Below, piece by piece: positions 57,218 to 64,000 of a stretch of DNA of 64,000 nucleotides. Both the position numbers and the translations under genes were made by a program. This stretch comes from 66-474 sp051961995 (GTDB taxonomy: Bacteria > Pseudomonadota > Gammaproteobacteria > Xanthomonadales > Rhodanobacteraceae): NCBI GenBank assembly GCA_051961995.1, contig JBQCCR010000007.1, positions 13,139 through 77,138 of the forward strand, read 5' to 3'. Positions within the stretch are counted from its first letter, which is position 1, and the number at the start of each line of letters is the position of its first letter. The notes below the pieces were generated by a model, which was given only the letters and a program-made list of their open reading frames with translations, searched no databases and was not told the origin of the DNA.

Positions 57218-57310
57218 TGGCGGAGAGGGCGGGATTCGAACCCGCGAAGCGGGGTTAAGCCGCTTACACACTTTCCAGGCGTGCTCCTTCAACCACTCGG
57301 ACACCTCTCC
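57218..57310 (-). tRNA. tRNA-Ser (anticodon GGA)
   Basis: Class II tRNA of 93 nt with acceptor GGAGAGG/CCTCTCC and encoded CCA (57220-57218). The anticodon loop reads CTGGAAA (anticodon GGA). The variable arm is TAAGCGGCTTAACCCCGCTTCG-like. Unlike the other two tRNA-Ser genes, no repeat cassette follows; the SRP RNA gene does. Confidence 0.97.
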
Positions 57311-57460
57311 GCGCCTGGGGTTCACCATGCCTGCGCACGCCAAACCCAGCCGCGCAGCATAACCGGCGGCGCGTGACGGGACAAGCCGAAGTGCGGGCGA
57401 ATTCGCTTGGTCTGCGGGCGATGCCTTGGCACAATGACCTTTCGTCCCAAGGTCGCGCTC

Positions 57461-59137
57461 ATGTCCTATCAAGTCCTCGCCCGCAAGTGGCGGCCGAAAA
57501 CTTTTTCCGAGCTGGTCGGCCAGGAGCACGTGGTGCGCGCGCTCAGCCACGCGCTCGATTCCGGGCGCATGCATCACGCGTATCTCTTCACCGGCACGCG
57601 CGGCGTGGGCAAGACCACCATTGCGCGCATCTTCGCCAAATCGCTGAATTGCGAGCGCGGGCAATCCTCGCATCCCTGCGGGGAGTGCGCGGTGTGCACG
57701 GCGGTGGATGCCGGACGCTTCGTGGACCTGATCGAGATCGACGCGGCCAGCAACACCGGCGTGGACGACGTGCGCGAGGTGATCGAGAACGCGCAGTACG
57801 CGCCTTCGCGCGGCCGCTTCAAGGTGTACCTGATTGACGAGGTGCACATGCTTTCCAGGAACGCCTTCAACGCGCTGCTGAAGACGCTGGAGGAGCCGCC
57901 GGAGCACGTGAAGTTCCTGCTCGCGACCACCGATCCGCAGAAGCTGCCGGTGACGGTGTTGTCGCGGTGTCTGAAGTTTTCGCTGAAACGCCTGCTGCCG
58001 GAACAGATCGCGCTGCAGATGCGGACGATCCTCGCCGCCGAGGGCGTGAAGTTCGAAGGCGAGGCGATCGTCGAACTCGCGCGCGGCGCGGACGGCTCGC
58101 TGCGCGACGGCTTGTCATTGCTCGATCAGGCGATCGCGCACGGCGGCGGCGAGCTGCGCGCGGATGACGTGCGCGCAATGCTCGGCACGATCGCGGGCGG
58201 CGAAGTCGGCGCCTTGCTGGAAGCGCTTGCCTCCGGTGACGGCAACGCGCTGCTTGCGGAGGCCGATCGTGTCGCCGCGCTTGCGCCGGATTTCGGCGGC
58301 GTGCTGGATCAGCTCGCGGGCGCTCTGCATCGTATTCAACTCCGGCAACTAGTGCCGGGGTTTGCCGGCGAAGGCGGGGCTGACGATGTGCAACTCGCGG
58401 AGCTTGCACGACGGATTGATCCGGAAGACGTGCAGCTCTGGTACCAGTTCGCGCTGAACGGCCGCCGCGAATTGCCCTATGCGCCCGATCCGCGCACCGG
58501 CTTCGAGATGGCGCTGCTGCGCATGCTGAGTTTTCGCAGCGACCCGGGTGGAACCCGATCCGCGGGTGAACCGAAGCCGACGGTTGTCCCTGCGCGTGCG
58601 CATGAGCGCAAGCACGCCGGACCCAGCCATCATGCGGCGCCGGGCGCAGGCAAGAGCGAACGTGTTGCGCCGCCCTCCGAGCGCGTCGCCGCGGAGCCCG
58701 AAGCGGCGGCCGACAAGGCACCGTTGCTACTGGGCGCCGATGGCATGCCGGACTGGGAACAGTGGATCGCGCACGCGCAGCTCGGCGGCCCGGTCGGACA
58801 GCTCGCGCACCATGCCGCGCCGAAGTCGCTGGATGGCACGATGCTCACGCTGGCGCTGAAGCCCGAACATCAGCCATTGGCCGATTCGCTGGGCGAAACT
58901 TTGCAGCGACAGCTCGGCGAAGCGCTGGGCCGACCGTTGCGGCTGCGCTTCGTCAACGACACGGCGGTGGAGACGCCCGCCGCGCGCGCCGCGCGTGCGC
59001 AATCGGCCGAGCAGGCCGCCGCTGCACGCGCGATCGAGGAGGATCCGCTTGTGCAGAGCCTGCAGCGCGAGATGGGCGCGCGCGTGATTCCGGAAAGCGT
59101 GCGCCCTGCGGGTCAGTTGGCGCGCGACCGCTCCTGA
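57461..59137 (+). CDS. dnaX: DNA polymerase III tau subunit (clamp loader)
   Basis: ATPase of the sliding-clamp loader. The ATG at 57461 gives 558 residues starting MSYQVLARKWRPKTFSELVG. Walker A is GTRGVGKTT, the zinc module uses CERGQSSHPCGECAVC, Walker B is YLIDEVHML, and the sensor is LLATTDPQKLPVTVLSRC. The C-terminal part is Ala/Pro-rich and then an alpha-binding domain. It is shorter than E. coli tau (643). I saw no A-AAA-AAG slippery site, so a programmed frameshift to gamma is not supported. It heads dnaX-ybaB-recR. Confidence 0.95.
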   Translation: MSYQVLARKWRPKTFSELVGQEHVVRALSHALDSGRMHHAYLFTGTRGVGKTTIARIFAKSLNCERGQSSHPCGECAVCTAVDAGRFVDLIEIDAASNTGVDDVREVIENAQYAPSRGRFKVYLIDEVHMLSRNAFNALLKTLEEPPEHVKFLLATTDPQKLPVTVLSRCLKFSLKRLLPEQIALQMRTILAAEGVKFEGEAIVELARGADGSLRDGLSLLDQAIAHGGGELRADDVRAMLGTIAGGEVGALLEALASGDGNALLAEADRVAALAPDFGGVLDQLAGALHRIQLRQLVPGFAGEGGADDVQLAELARRIDPEDVQLWYQFALNGRRELPYAPDPRTGFEMALLRMLSFRSDPGGTRSAGEPKPTVVPARAHERKHAGPSHHAAPGAGKSERVAPPSERVAAEPEAAADKAPLLLGADGMPDWEQWIAHAQLGGPVGQLAHHAAPKSLDGTMLTLALKPEHQPLADSLGETLQRQLGEALGRPLRLRFVNDTAVETPAARAARAQSAEQAAAARAIEEDPLVQSLQREMGARVIPESVRPAGQLARDRS

Positions 59138-59243
59138 TCTTTGGCCCTTTGAATAAGGGGGCGATCAGACCGCCGCCCGGATTCGGGGTTGTGGGAGCAT
59201 GCATGGCACGGGATGCACGGACATCGGAGTTGCGAAAGAGGAT

Positions 59244-59567
59244 ATGAAAGGACAAATCGGACAATTGATGCAGCAAGCGCAGCGCATGCAGGAAGAGATG
59301 AAGCGCGCGCAGGAAGAAATCGCCAGGCTCGAGGTCACCGGTCATGCCGGCGGCGGCATGGTGAGCGTCACCATGACCGGTCGCCACGAGGTGCGCCGTG
59401 TGCAAGTGGATCGCAAGCTGATGGTCGACGATCCGGAAATGGCCGAGGACATGATCGCCGCGGCCATGAACGACGCGGTCAACAAGGTTGCCGAAGCCAG
59501 TCAGCAGAAGCTTGGTGGAATGGCGCAGGGTTTGAACCTGCCGCCCGGGTTCAAGCTTCCATTCTGA
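59244..59567 (+). CDS. ybaB: YbaB/EbfC nucleoid-associated protein
   Basis: Small dimeric DNA-binding protein of 107 residues, MKGQIGQLMQQAQRMQEEMK at the start. A long helix (AQEEIARLEVTG) leads to the family sheet GMVSVTMTGRHEVRRVQVDRK. It is usually encoded between dnaX and recR, as here. The stop shares a base with the recR ATG. Confidence 0.95.
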   Translation: MKGQIGQLMQQAQRMQEEMKRAQEEIARLEVTGHAGGGMVSVTMTGRHEVRRVQVDRKLMVDDPEMAEDMIAAAMNDAVNKVAEASQQKLGGMAQGLNLPPGFKLPF

Positions 59568-60169
59568 TGAGCAACGGTTCGACCCTCCTCGCTGAATTGA
59601 TCGAAGCGCTGCGCTGCCTGCCCGGCGTGGGTGCCAAGAGCGCGCAACGGATGGCCTTCCATTTGCTGGAGCGTGATCGCCAGGGCGGCACGCGTCTGGC
59701 GAAGGTGATGGAACAGGCGATGCAGCACATCGGCCACTGCGCGCGCTGCCGCAATTTCAGCGAGACGGAGTTGTGCGCGCTGTGCGCCAACCCGTCAAGG
59801 GATGCGCATACGCTGTGCATCGTCGAGACGCCGGCGGATCTGCTGGCCATCGAGCAGGCCACAGGATTCCGCGGGCGCTATTTCGTGCTGATGGGCCGGC
59901 TTTCGCCGCTGGATGGATTGGGTCCGGAAGAACTCGGCCGCGACCTGCTGGAGCGCCGGTTGCGCGAAGGCGAAGTGCAGGAACTGGTGATTGCGACCAA
60001 CCCGACCGTGGAAGGCGAGGCCACCGCGCACTGGCTGGGCGGGATGGCGCGTGCGGCTTCCATCCGTGCCACGCGGCTGGCGCACGGCGTGCCGCTGGGC
60101 GGCGAACTGGAATACGTGGACCGCGGCACGCTGGCGCACGCATTTGGCTCGCGGCAAACGCTCGAATGA
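59567..60169 (+). CDS. recR: Recombination mediator RecR
   Basis: Works with RecF and RecO to load RecA on gapped DNA. The 200 residues have the helix-hairpin-helix CLPGVGAKSAQRMAFHLL, a four-Cys zinc finger (CARCRNFSETELCALC) and the Toprim domain (LCIVETPADLLAIEQATGF ... ATNPTVEGEATAHWL). It is translationally coupled to ybaB. Confidence 0.97.
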   Translation: MSNGSTLLAELIEALRCLPGVGAKSAQRMAFHLLERDRQGGTRLAKVMEQAMQHIGHCARCRNFSETELCALCANPSRDAHTLCIVETPADLLAIEQATGFRGRYFVLMGRLSPLDGLGPEELGRDLLERRLREGEVQELVIATNPTVEGEATAHWLGGMARAASIRATRLAHGVPLGGELEYVDRGTLAHAFGSRQTLE

Positions 60170-60178
60170 GGAACCAAC

Positions 60179-60523
60179 ATGGCCGACACCCTGTTCGACA
60201 AGATCATCCGCCGCGAATTGCCGGCCGACATCATTTACGAGGACGATGAAATCCTCGGTTTCCGCGACATCGCCCCGCAGGCGCCGGTGCACGTGTTGTT
60301 CGTGCCGAAGAAATGTTTTGCGACCCTCAACGATGTCGGGCCCGAGGACGCGGAACTCCTCGGCAAGTTGCTGTTGGCGGCCGCCGAATACGCCAAACGG
60401 GAAGGTTTCGCCGACCAGGGCTACCGCTGCGTGATCAACTGCAACGAGTACGGCGGCCAGACCGTCTACCACCTGCACGCGCACCTGCTCGCGGGCAGGC
60501 ACATGCGCGAAGGCATGGTCTGA
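60179..60523 (+). CDS. hinT: HIT-family purine nucleoside phosphoramidase
   Basis: Histidine-triad hydrolase of 114 residues that cleaves adenosine phosphoramidates. The motif is YHLHAHLLAGRHM (His-X-His-X-His). The N-terminus TLFDKIIRRELPADIIYEDD is typical of HinT. It follows recR by 9 bp and is followed by a terminator. Confidence 0.95.
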   Translation: MADTLFDKIIRRELPADIIYEDDEILGFRDIAPQAPVHVLFVPKKCFATLNDVGPEDAELLGKLLLAAAEYAKREGFADQGYRCVINCNEYGGQTVYHLHAHLLAGRHMREGMV

Positions 60524-60534
60524 CGGGAGCGAGG

Positions 60535-60565
60535 CGGCGCCCGCGATCGCAGGCGCCGTGGTTTT
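60535..60565 (+). terminator. Rho-independent terminator of hinT
   Basis: Stem CGGCGCC (60535-60541) with GGCGCCG (60552-60558), a 10-nt loop, then TGGTTTT. It lies 11 bp past the hinT stop and may also act on the convergent slp gene. Confidence 0.7.
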
Positions 60566-60578
60566 CGGGATGAGCGGA

Positions 60579-61145
60579 TCAGCCGCCCTTCTTCGGCGGC
60601 GGAGTGCGCGGATGCACGATGATCACGCGCGGCGGGAAGAAGAACGGCGGCCCGAAGAACGGATCGTAGAAGGGACTGTAGAACGGCCCATAGTACGGAT
60701 AGGGGCTCGGCGCATACATCGGCCGCTTGGGCCACAGATACACCACGTCCGCGTCCACACGCGGATAGGCGTAATCGTAATCGCCGACCTTGCGCGTTTC
60801 GCTGCCGCCCACCGTCCCGGTCACGGTCAGGTCGCTGCCCTTGGTGTAAACCTCGGGATCGTAGAAGCCCTGCTTGCACGCGACGAAGCGGCCACGGCTC
60901 TGTTCGCGGCGCTGCGGGCGTGCCTGTGAATCCAGCGGTTCATCCAACACGAAGAAACAGGTTTCGCGTTCCTGCGGTTCGGTCTCGATGATGCGTCCGC
61001 CCCAGCGCACGTGCGCCCCCTGCGCAACGGTGGCCGCATTGTCGGGCGTCACCGTGGCGTAGGTGCCGGTCAGCTGTGGCGGAACGGTTGCGCAGGCGCC
61101 CAAGCCCACGGCAAGGACGGCGGGAAAGATCAGTCGGCGTGACAT
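60579..61145 (-). CDS. slp: Slp-family outer-membrane lipoprotein
   Basis: Lipoprotein of 188 residues; the signal ends in a lipobox (LAVGLGAC, Cys18). The core has the Slp features GAHVRWGGRIIETEPQ, CFFVLDEPL and GRFVACKQGFYDPEVYTKG, as in E. coli Slp/YeaY (starvation- and stationary-phase-induced). The C-terminus is a Pro/Tyr/Phe-rich tail (residues ~145-180, PYYGPFYSPFYDPFFGPP) of unknown role. Confidence 0.88.
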   Translation of the reverse strand: MSRRLIFPAVLAVGLGACATVPPQLTGTYATVTPDNAATVAQGAHVRWGGRIIETEPQERETCFFVLDEPLDSQARPQRREQSRGRFVACKQGFYDPEVYTKGSDLTVTGTVGGSETRKVGDYDYAYPRVDADVVYLWPKRPMYAPSPYPYYGPFYSPFYDPFFGPPFFFPPRVIIVHPRTPPPKKGG

Positions 61146-61228
61146 GCTGTGCCTCGCTTGCGCCGGGGGTGAGCGCGGTTACATGGGATGACCGCCATCC
61201 TTGCGCGTTCATTTCATTCGAGCTGAAA

Positions 61229-63253
61229 CTATTTCACCACGGCGCGTGCACGAAAGGCGCGCACGGCGCGTGAATAATTGCGTACCGGTTCAGCCGGCGG
61301 TGCAGGATGGCCGTATCGCAGCCGCAGGTATTCCTGTGCCAGTCCCGCGAGCTCGGCGCGGCATTCAGGCAGGGCCAGCATGCAGCGCGCGAAGAAGTCG
61401 CGCGGGCCTTCGTGGGGTGCGCGCAGGCAACCCTGCTTCGCGAGTTTCTCCTGCAGCCGCAATTGCGCAGCTTCCAGGGCATCGCGCGGGCGTATCCGTG
61501 GATGGCGGAGGGCGATCAGCATTCCGATGCCGAGGATCACCACGATGCTCGCCGCCAGCGCGATCGCGAGTTGGCCGTAATCCAGGTGCGGGATGCCGAA
61601 CGGCGCCAGCAGTTCGCTCTGGCGCAGCGCGCTGAAGCCGAGCACGCCGCGATCCCACAGGCGGTTCACGATATCCAGCCGGTCGCGCAAGCCGTCCAGC
61701 CAATGGCTGGCCTGATCGCCATCGCCGCTGCCGATGGCGCCATCGCCGGCGGTGATCACGCGGCGTACCACCGCGGTCGGGTCCACCCGCACCCAGCCGT
61801 GTCCTTGCAGCCACACTTCCGACCATGCGTGCGCATCCGACTGCCGTACCAGCAGGTAATGCGCGTAGTCGCTCCAGAAGCCACCCTGATAGCCGGCCAC
61901 CACGCGCGCCGGGATGCCGGCCGCGCGCATCAGGAAGGTGAATGCGCTGGCGTAGTGCTCGCAGTAACCCTGTTTCGTGTCGAACAGGAAATCGTCAATG
62001 CTGTCGCGACCGAGCGGCGGTGCGGCGAGGTTGTAGGCAAAACCGCCAGTGCGGAACAGATCCAGCGCCGCGCGCACGATCGCCGCATCGTTGCTGCCGA
62101 ATTTCGTGCGCCACGATTGCGCCAGCGCCATTGCATGCGGGTCGAAACCTTCCGGCAGTTCCAGTGCGGCGTCACGCAGGTTTGGATCAAGATCCTGTGC
62201 CAGCACGTAATGCGATACCGAATCCACGTGGTAGGTGATCGTCTCGTTGACCGGCTTGTCCCGTCGCAGCGTATGGTCTGCGCTCAGCGCCACGCCGCCG
62301 CTCGCATCCAGCGGCATGTCCAGTGCGAACAGCCAATGCCGGCGCGTGGGCTCCAGCGTCACGTCATAGCCGAACGCGGGGCCGTGCGCCTGCAACGGCT
62401 GCGGCGCGCTGTTGCGGATGCCGGCGGTGCCCGGCACCCAGGCGCGGCCATCGAAATACCACAGCACCACGCCGCGGAAATAGCGCTCGGCTTTCGGCGG
62501 CGGCGTGCCGTCGAAGCCGACCCGCATCGCCACGCTGTCGTCCATCAGCAGATCGCGCAGATCGCCGGGCGCCATCCGGTCGCTGACGCCGGTATGCGCG
62601 ATGTCTGCGCCGGGCGCGCCCCATAAGGGCGTGGACAACCGCGGCACGAACACGAAGCCCAGTAGCGCCAAGGGTGTGGCGGCCAGCAGCAGCCACGCGC
62701 CGGGCGCGAACGCACGCGCATACCGGTGCGACTCTGCATCGGGTTGCAGCGCGCGCAAGGCTGCGAGTGCAGGCAGCAGCGCGAGCGCCACCAGCAGCGT
62801 CATCGGCAGCGATTGCGTGAACAGCAGCGCACTCATCAATACGAAGCAGCAAAAACCGACTGCCATGCGGGCGTCGCGCGCGCGTTCGCTTTCCAGCAGT
62901 TTCAGGACCAACAGCCCGACCGCCAGTGCGCTGCCGGGCGTGCGCCCGAACGGCGTGCCGTAGGTGGTGAGGATCGCCACCGGCAACGCGACCACCAGCA
63001 CGACGCGTGCCAGCTTGGGAATCGCTCCGCGTTGCGTGCGCCGCTGCAACCAGCGCAGCAGCAACAACCCGCTGAGTGCCGCGGCCAGCCACGGCGGCAG
63101 GTGCGCCACGTGCGCCGCCAGCACGCATGCCACACTGAGGCACAACAGATCGAACGCGCGGTGGTCGAGTCGGTCTTCCATCCGAGGCGGTGCGACGCGT
63201 TCGTCCGCGGCGGCGAGCGCCTGCTGTTCTGCGGGTGCGTAGGCGATGTTCAT
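61229..63253 (-). CDS. tgpA: TgpA-type transglutaminase-like membrane protein
   Basis: Integral membrane protein of 674 residues. The N-terminal part (DUF3488) has several hydrophobic segments up to about residue 210. The periplasmic transglutaminase-like domain follows, with Cys in TKQGYCEHYASAF, His in SDAHAWSEVWL and Asp in WVRVDPTAVV as the expected triad. A further membrane helix (IALAASIVVILGIGMLIAL) and a C-terminal DUF4129-like segment (AQLRLQEKLAKQG) end the protein. TgpA of Pseudomonas is essential. The start overlaps the DUF58 gene by 4 bp. Confidence 0.92.
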   Translation of the reverse strand: MNIAYAPAEQQALAAADERVAPPRMEDRLDHRAFDLLCLSVACVLAAHVAHLPPWLAAALSGLLLLRWLQRRTQRGAIPKLARVVLVVALPVAILTTYGTPFGRTPGSALAVGLLVLKLLESERARDARMAVGFCCFVLMSALLFTQSLPMTLLVALALLPALAALRALQPDAESHRYARAFAPGAWLLLAATPLALLGFVFVPRLSTPLWGAPGADIAHTGVSDRMAPGDLRDLLMDDSVAMRVGFDGTPPPKAERYFRGVVLWYFDGRAWVPGTAGIRNSAPQPLQAHGPAFGYDVTLEPTRRHWLFALDMPLDASGGVALSADHTLRRDKPVNETITYHVDSVSHYVLAQDLDPNLRDAALELPEGFDPHAMALAQSWRTKFGSNDAAIVRAALDLFRTGGFAYNLAAPPLGRDSIDDFLFDTKQGYCEHYASAFTFLMRAAGIPARVVAGYQGGFWSDYAHYLLVRQSDAHAWSEVWLQGHGWVRVDPTAVVRRVITAGDGAIGSGDGDQASHWLDGLRDRLDIVNRLWDRGVLGFSALRQSELLAPFGIPHLDYGQLAIALAASIVVILGIGMLIALRHPRIRPRDALEAAQLRLQEKLAKQGCLRAPHEGPRDFFARCMLALPECRAELAGLAQEYLRLRYGHPAPPAEPVRNYSRAVRAFRARAVVK

Positions 63254-64000
63254 GGCAGCACCGCCAGTGCCGTCATGCAGCGGTGGTAGTGCGCGTTGTC
63301 GGCCTCCGGGCCGAGGCTGCGCGCATCCGGAAGAACCAGCGTCCAGGCGCGGCCGGCCGCGTGCGCCTCATGCACCCAGCCGGCCAGGCGGCTGATGCGC
63401 GTCTCGCGATCCAGGCCATGCAGCATGTTCCATTCGAACCGTTGCGGCGCATCGTGTGCGGCGGCATCCAGTTCGCGGATCAGCAGCCGATCGTGGCGCG
63501 CGCTGGCCTTCCATGCCACGCGTTTCAGCGGATCGCCGAAATGGTACTCGCGCAATTGCGCGTAATCCTCGTCACCCTGCGCGCGTTGCGCGCCATCATC
63601 CTCGTCCGGCGGTGGTGGCGGGCCGGCCAGCAAACGCGGATACACCAGCACGTCATGCTCGGGGGTGATCCAGCTCCATGCGCGGAACAATCCGAACGGC
63701 AATGTGCTGGAAATCCGCATGCGCGGCACGCGGTTCCAGCCGCGCTGTTCGGTGGGCATCGGGAACGTCGTCTCGCTGTCGCGCGCGTCCAGTGAGAACG
63801 CGTGACTGGCATGATCCATGTCGAGGCACAGCGCGGCGCGGGCCCGTGCAAGGGTGGCGAACTCCAGTCGCAGCGGCAGCGGATCGCCCACGCAGGCGTG
63901 CCCGGCACGGATGCCGGTGAGCTGCAAGCCATGCAGCGCACGAAACGCGCTCAACATGCTGTTGATCACGGTCGCACCGAGCAGGCAAGTCAGCAGCAGG
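63250..64000 (-). CDS. DUF58 domain protein (5' end outside window)
   Basis: The frame is open to the window edge; about 249 residues are visible. The upstream part is a hydrophobic segment (LLLTCLLGATVINSML), and the typical DUF58 core follows with YHFGDPLKRVAWKASAR, the family's conserved Asp/Trp region. DUF58, TgpA and a MoxR-type AAA ATPase commonly form one operon; the ATPase would lie beyond the right edge. The proteins may build a periplasmic assembly, role unproven. Confidence 0.88.
   Translation of the reverse strand, partial: LLLTCLLGATVINSMLSAFRALHGLQLTGIRAGHACVGDPLPLRLEFATLARARAALCLDMDHASHAFSLDARDSETTFPMPTEQRGWNRVPRMRISSTLPFGLFRAWSWITPEHDVLVYPRLLAGPPPPPDEDDGAQRAQGDEDYAQLREYHFGDPLKRVAWKASARHDRLLIRELDAAAHDAPQRFEWNMLHGLDRETRISRLAGWVHEAHAAGRAWTLVLPDARSLGPEADNAHYHRCMTALAVLP

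Noticed and set aside
57461..59137. Programmed frameshift in dnaX producing gamma
   Set aside because: I did not find an A-AAA-AAG slippery site or a suitable downstream stem-loop.

Overview
The window is a dense, high-GC bacterial chromosome segment with no insertion sequence, integrase, prophage gene or CRISPR array that I could see. Several gene orders point to a gammaproteobacterium of the Xanthomonadales/Lysobacterales, possibly near Rhodanobacteraceae. These are recA-recX-alaS-csrA-tRNA-Ser-tRNA-Arg, the tRNA cluster followed by tig-clpP-clpX-lon-hupB-tRNA-Val-ppiD, and gloB with a methyltransferase gene, rnhA and dnaQ. This placement is inferred from gene order and remembered protein similarity, not from a search.

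Layout. 1-6.5 kb (minus strand): the 5' part of mutS and a sulfate ABC importer, sbp-cysT-cysW-cysA. 6.7-12.6 kb: an outer-membrane porin of the phosphate-selective type, divergent from pstSCAB-phoU; the space between them holds four 11-bp-spaced Pho-box-like repeats. 12.7-18.9 kb: pncC, recA, recX, alaS, csrA, and tRNA-Ser(GCT) and tRNA-Arg(ACG) with unusual repeats behind them. 18.9-34.4 kb: a lipid and isoprenoid region lying between two groups of tRNA genes. 34.5-44.9 kb: tRNAs Pro, Arg, His, Lys and Leu, then the protein quality-control genes tig, clpP, clpX and lon, then hupB, tRNA-Val and ppiD. 44.9-50.6 kb: fabI, a MltD-type transglycosylase, gloB, a YafS-like methyltransferase, rnhA, dnaQ and a PP2C phosphatase. 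50.7-54.5 kb: a tandem repeat array tied to tRNA-Ser(CGA), then envelope genes (GT9 heptosyltransferase, kdkA) and a metallo-beta-lactamase-fold hydrolase. 54.5-56.8 kb: moaA-moaC-moaD-moaE. 56.8-64 kb: an intact and a split copy of the 4.5S SRP RNA gene, tRNA-Ser(GGA), dnaX-ybaB-recR-hinT, slp and the tgpA/DUF58 pair.

The most notable part is 22.3-34.4 kb. It carries farnesyl diphosphate synthase, a single-gene squalene synthase, squalene-hopene cyclase, HpnG, HpnA, diphosphomevalonate decarboxylase, phosphomevalonate kinase, a fused HMG-CoA reductase/mevalonate kinase, type I IPP isomerase and HpnH. Together they describe a route from HMG-CoA through IPP, FPP and squalene to hopene and adenosylhopane/ribosylhopane, joining a mevalonate pathway to hopanoid synthesis. 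HMG-CoA synthase and thiolase are not in the window. An acyltransferase, a YbhN-like membrane protein and a GT28-like glycosyltransferase sit beside it and may belong to the same lipid programme.

Other points to check: an RNase HI whose first catalytic Asp is Asn; repeat cassettes that carry copies of the tRNA-Ser 3' end at two loci; a second, two-hairpin repeat family behind tRNA genes whose stems covary; and the split 4.5S RNA copy.
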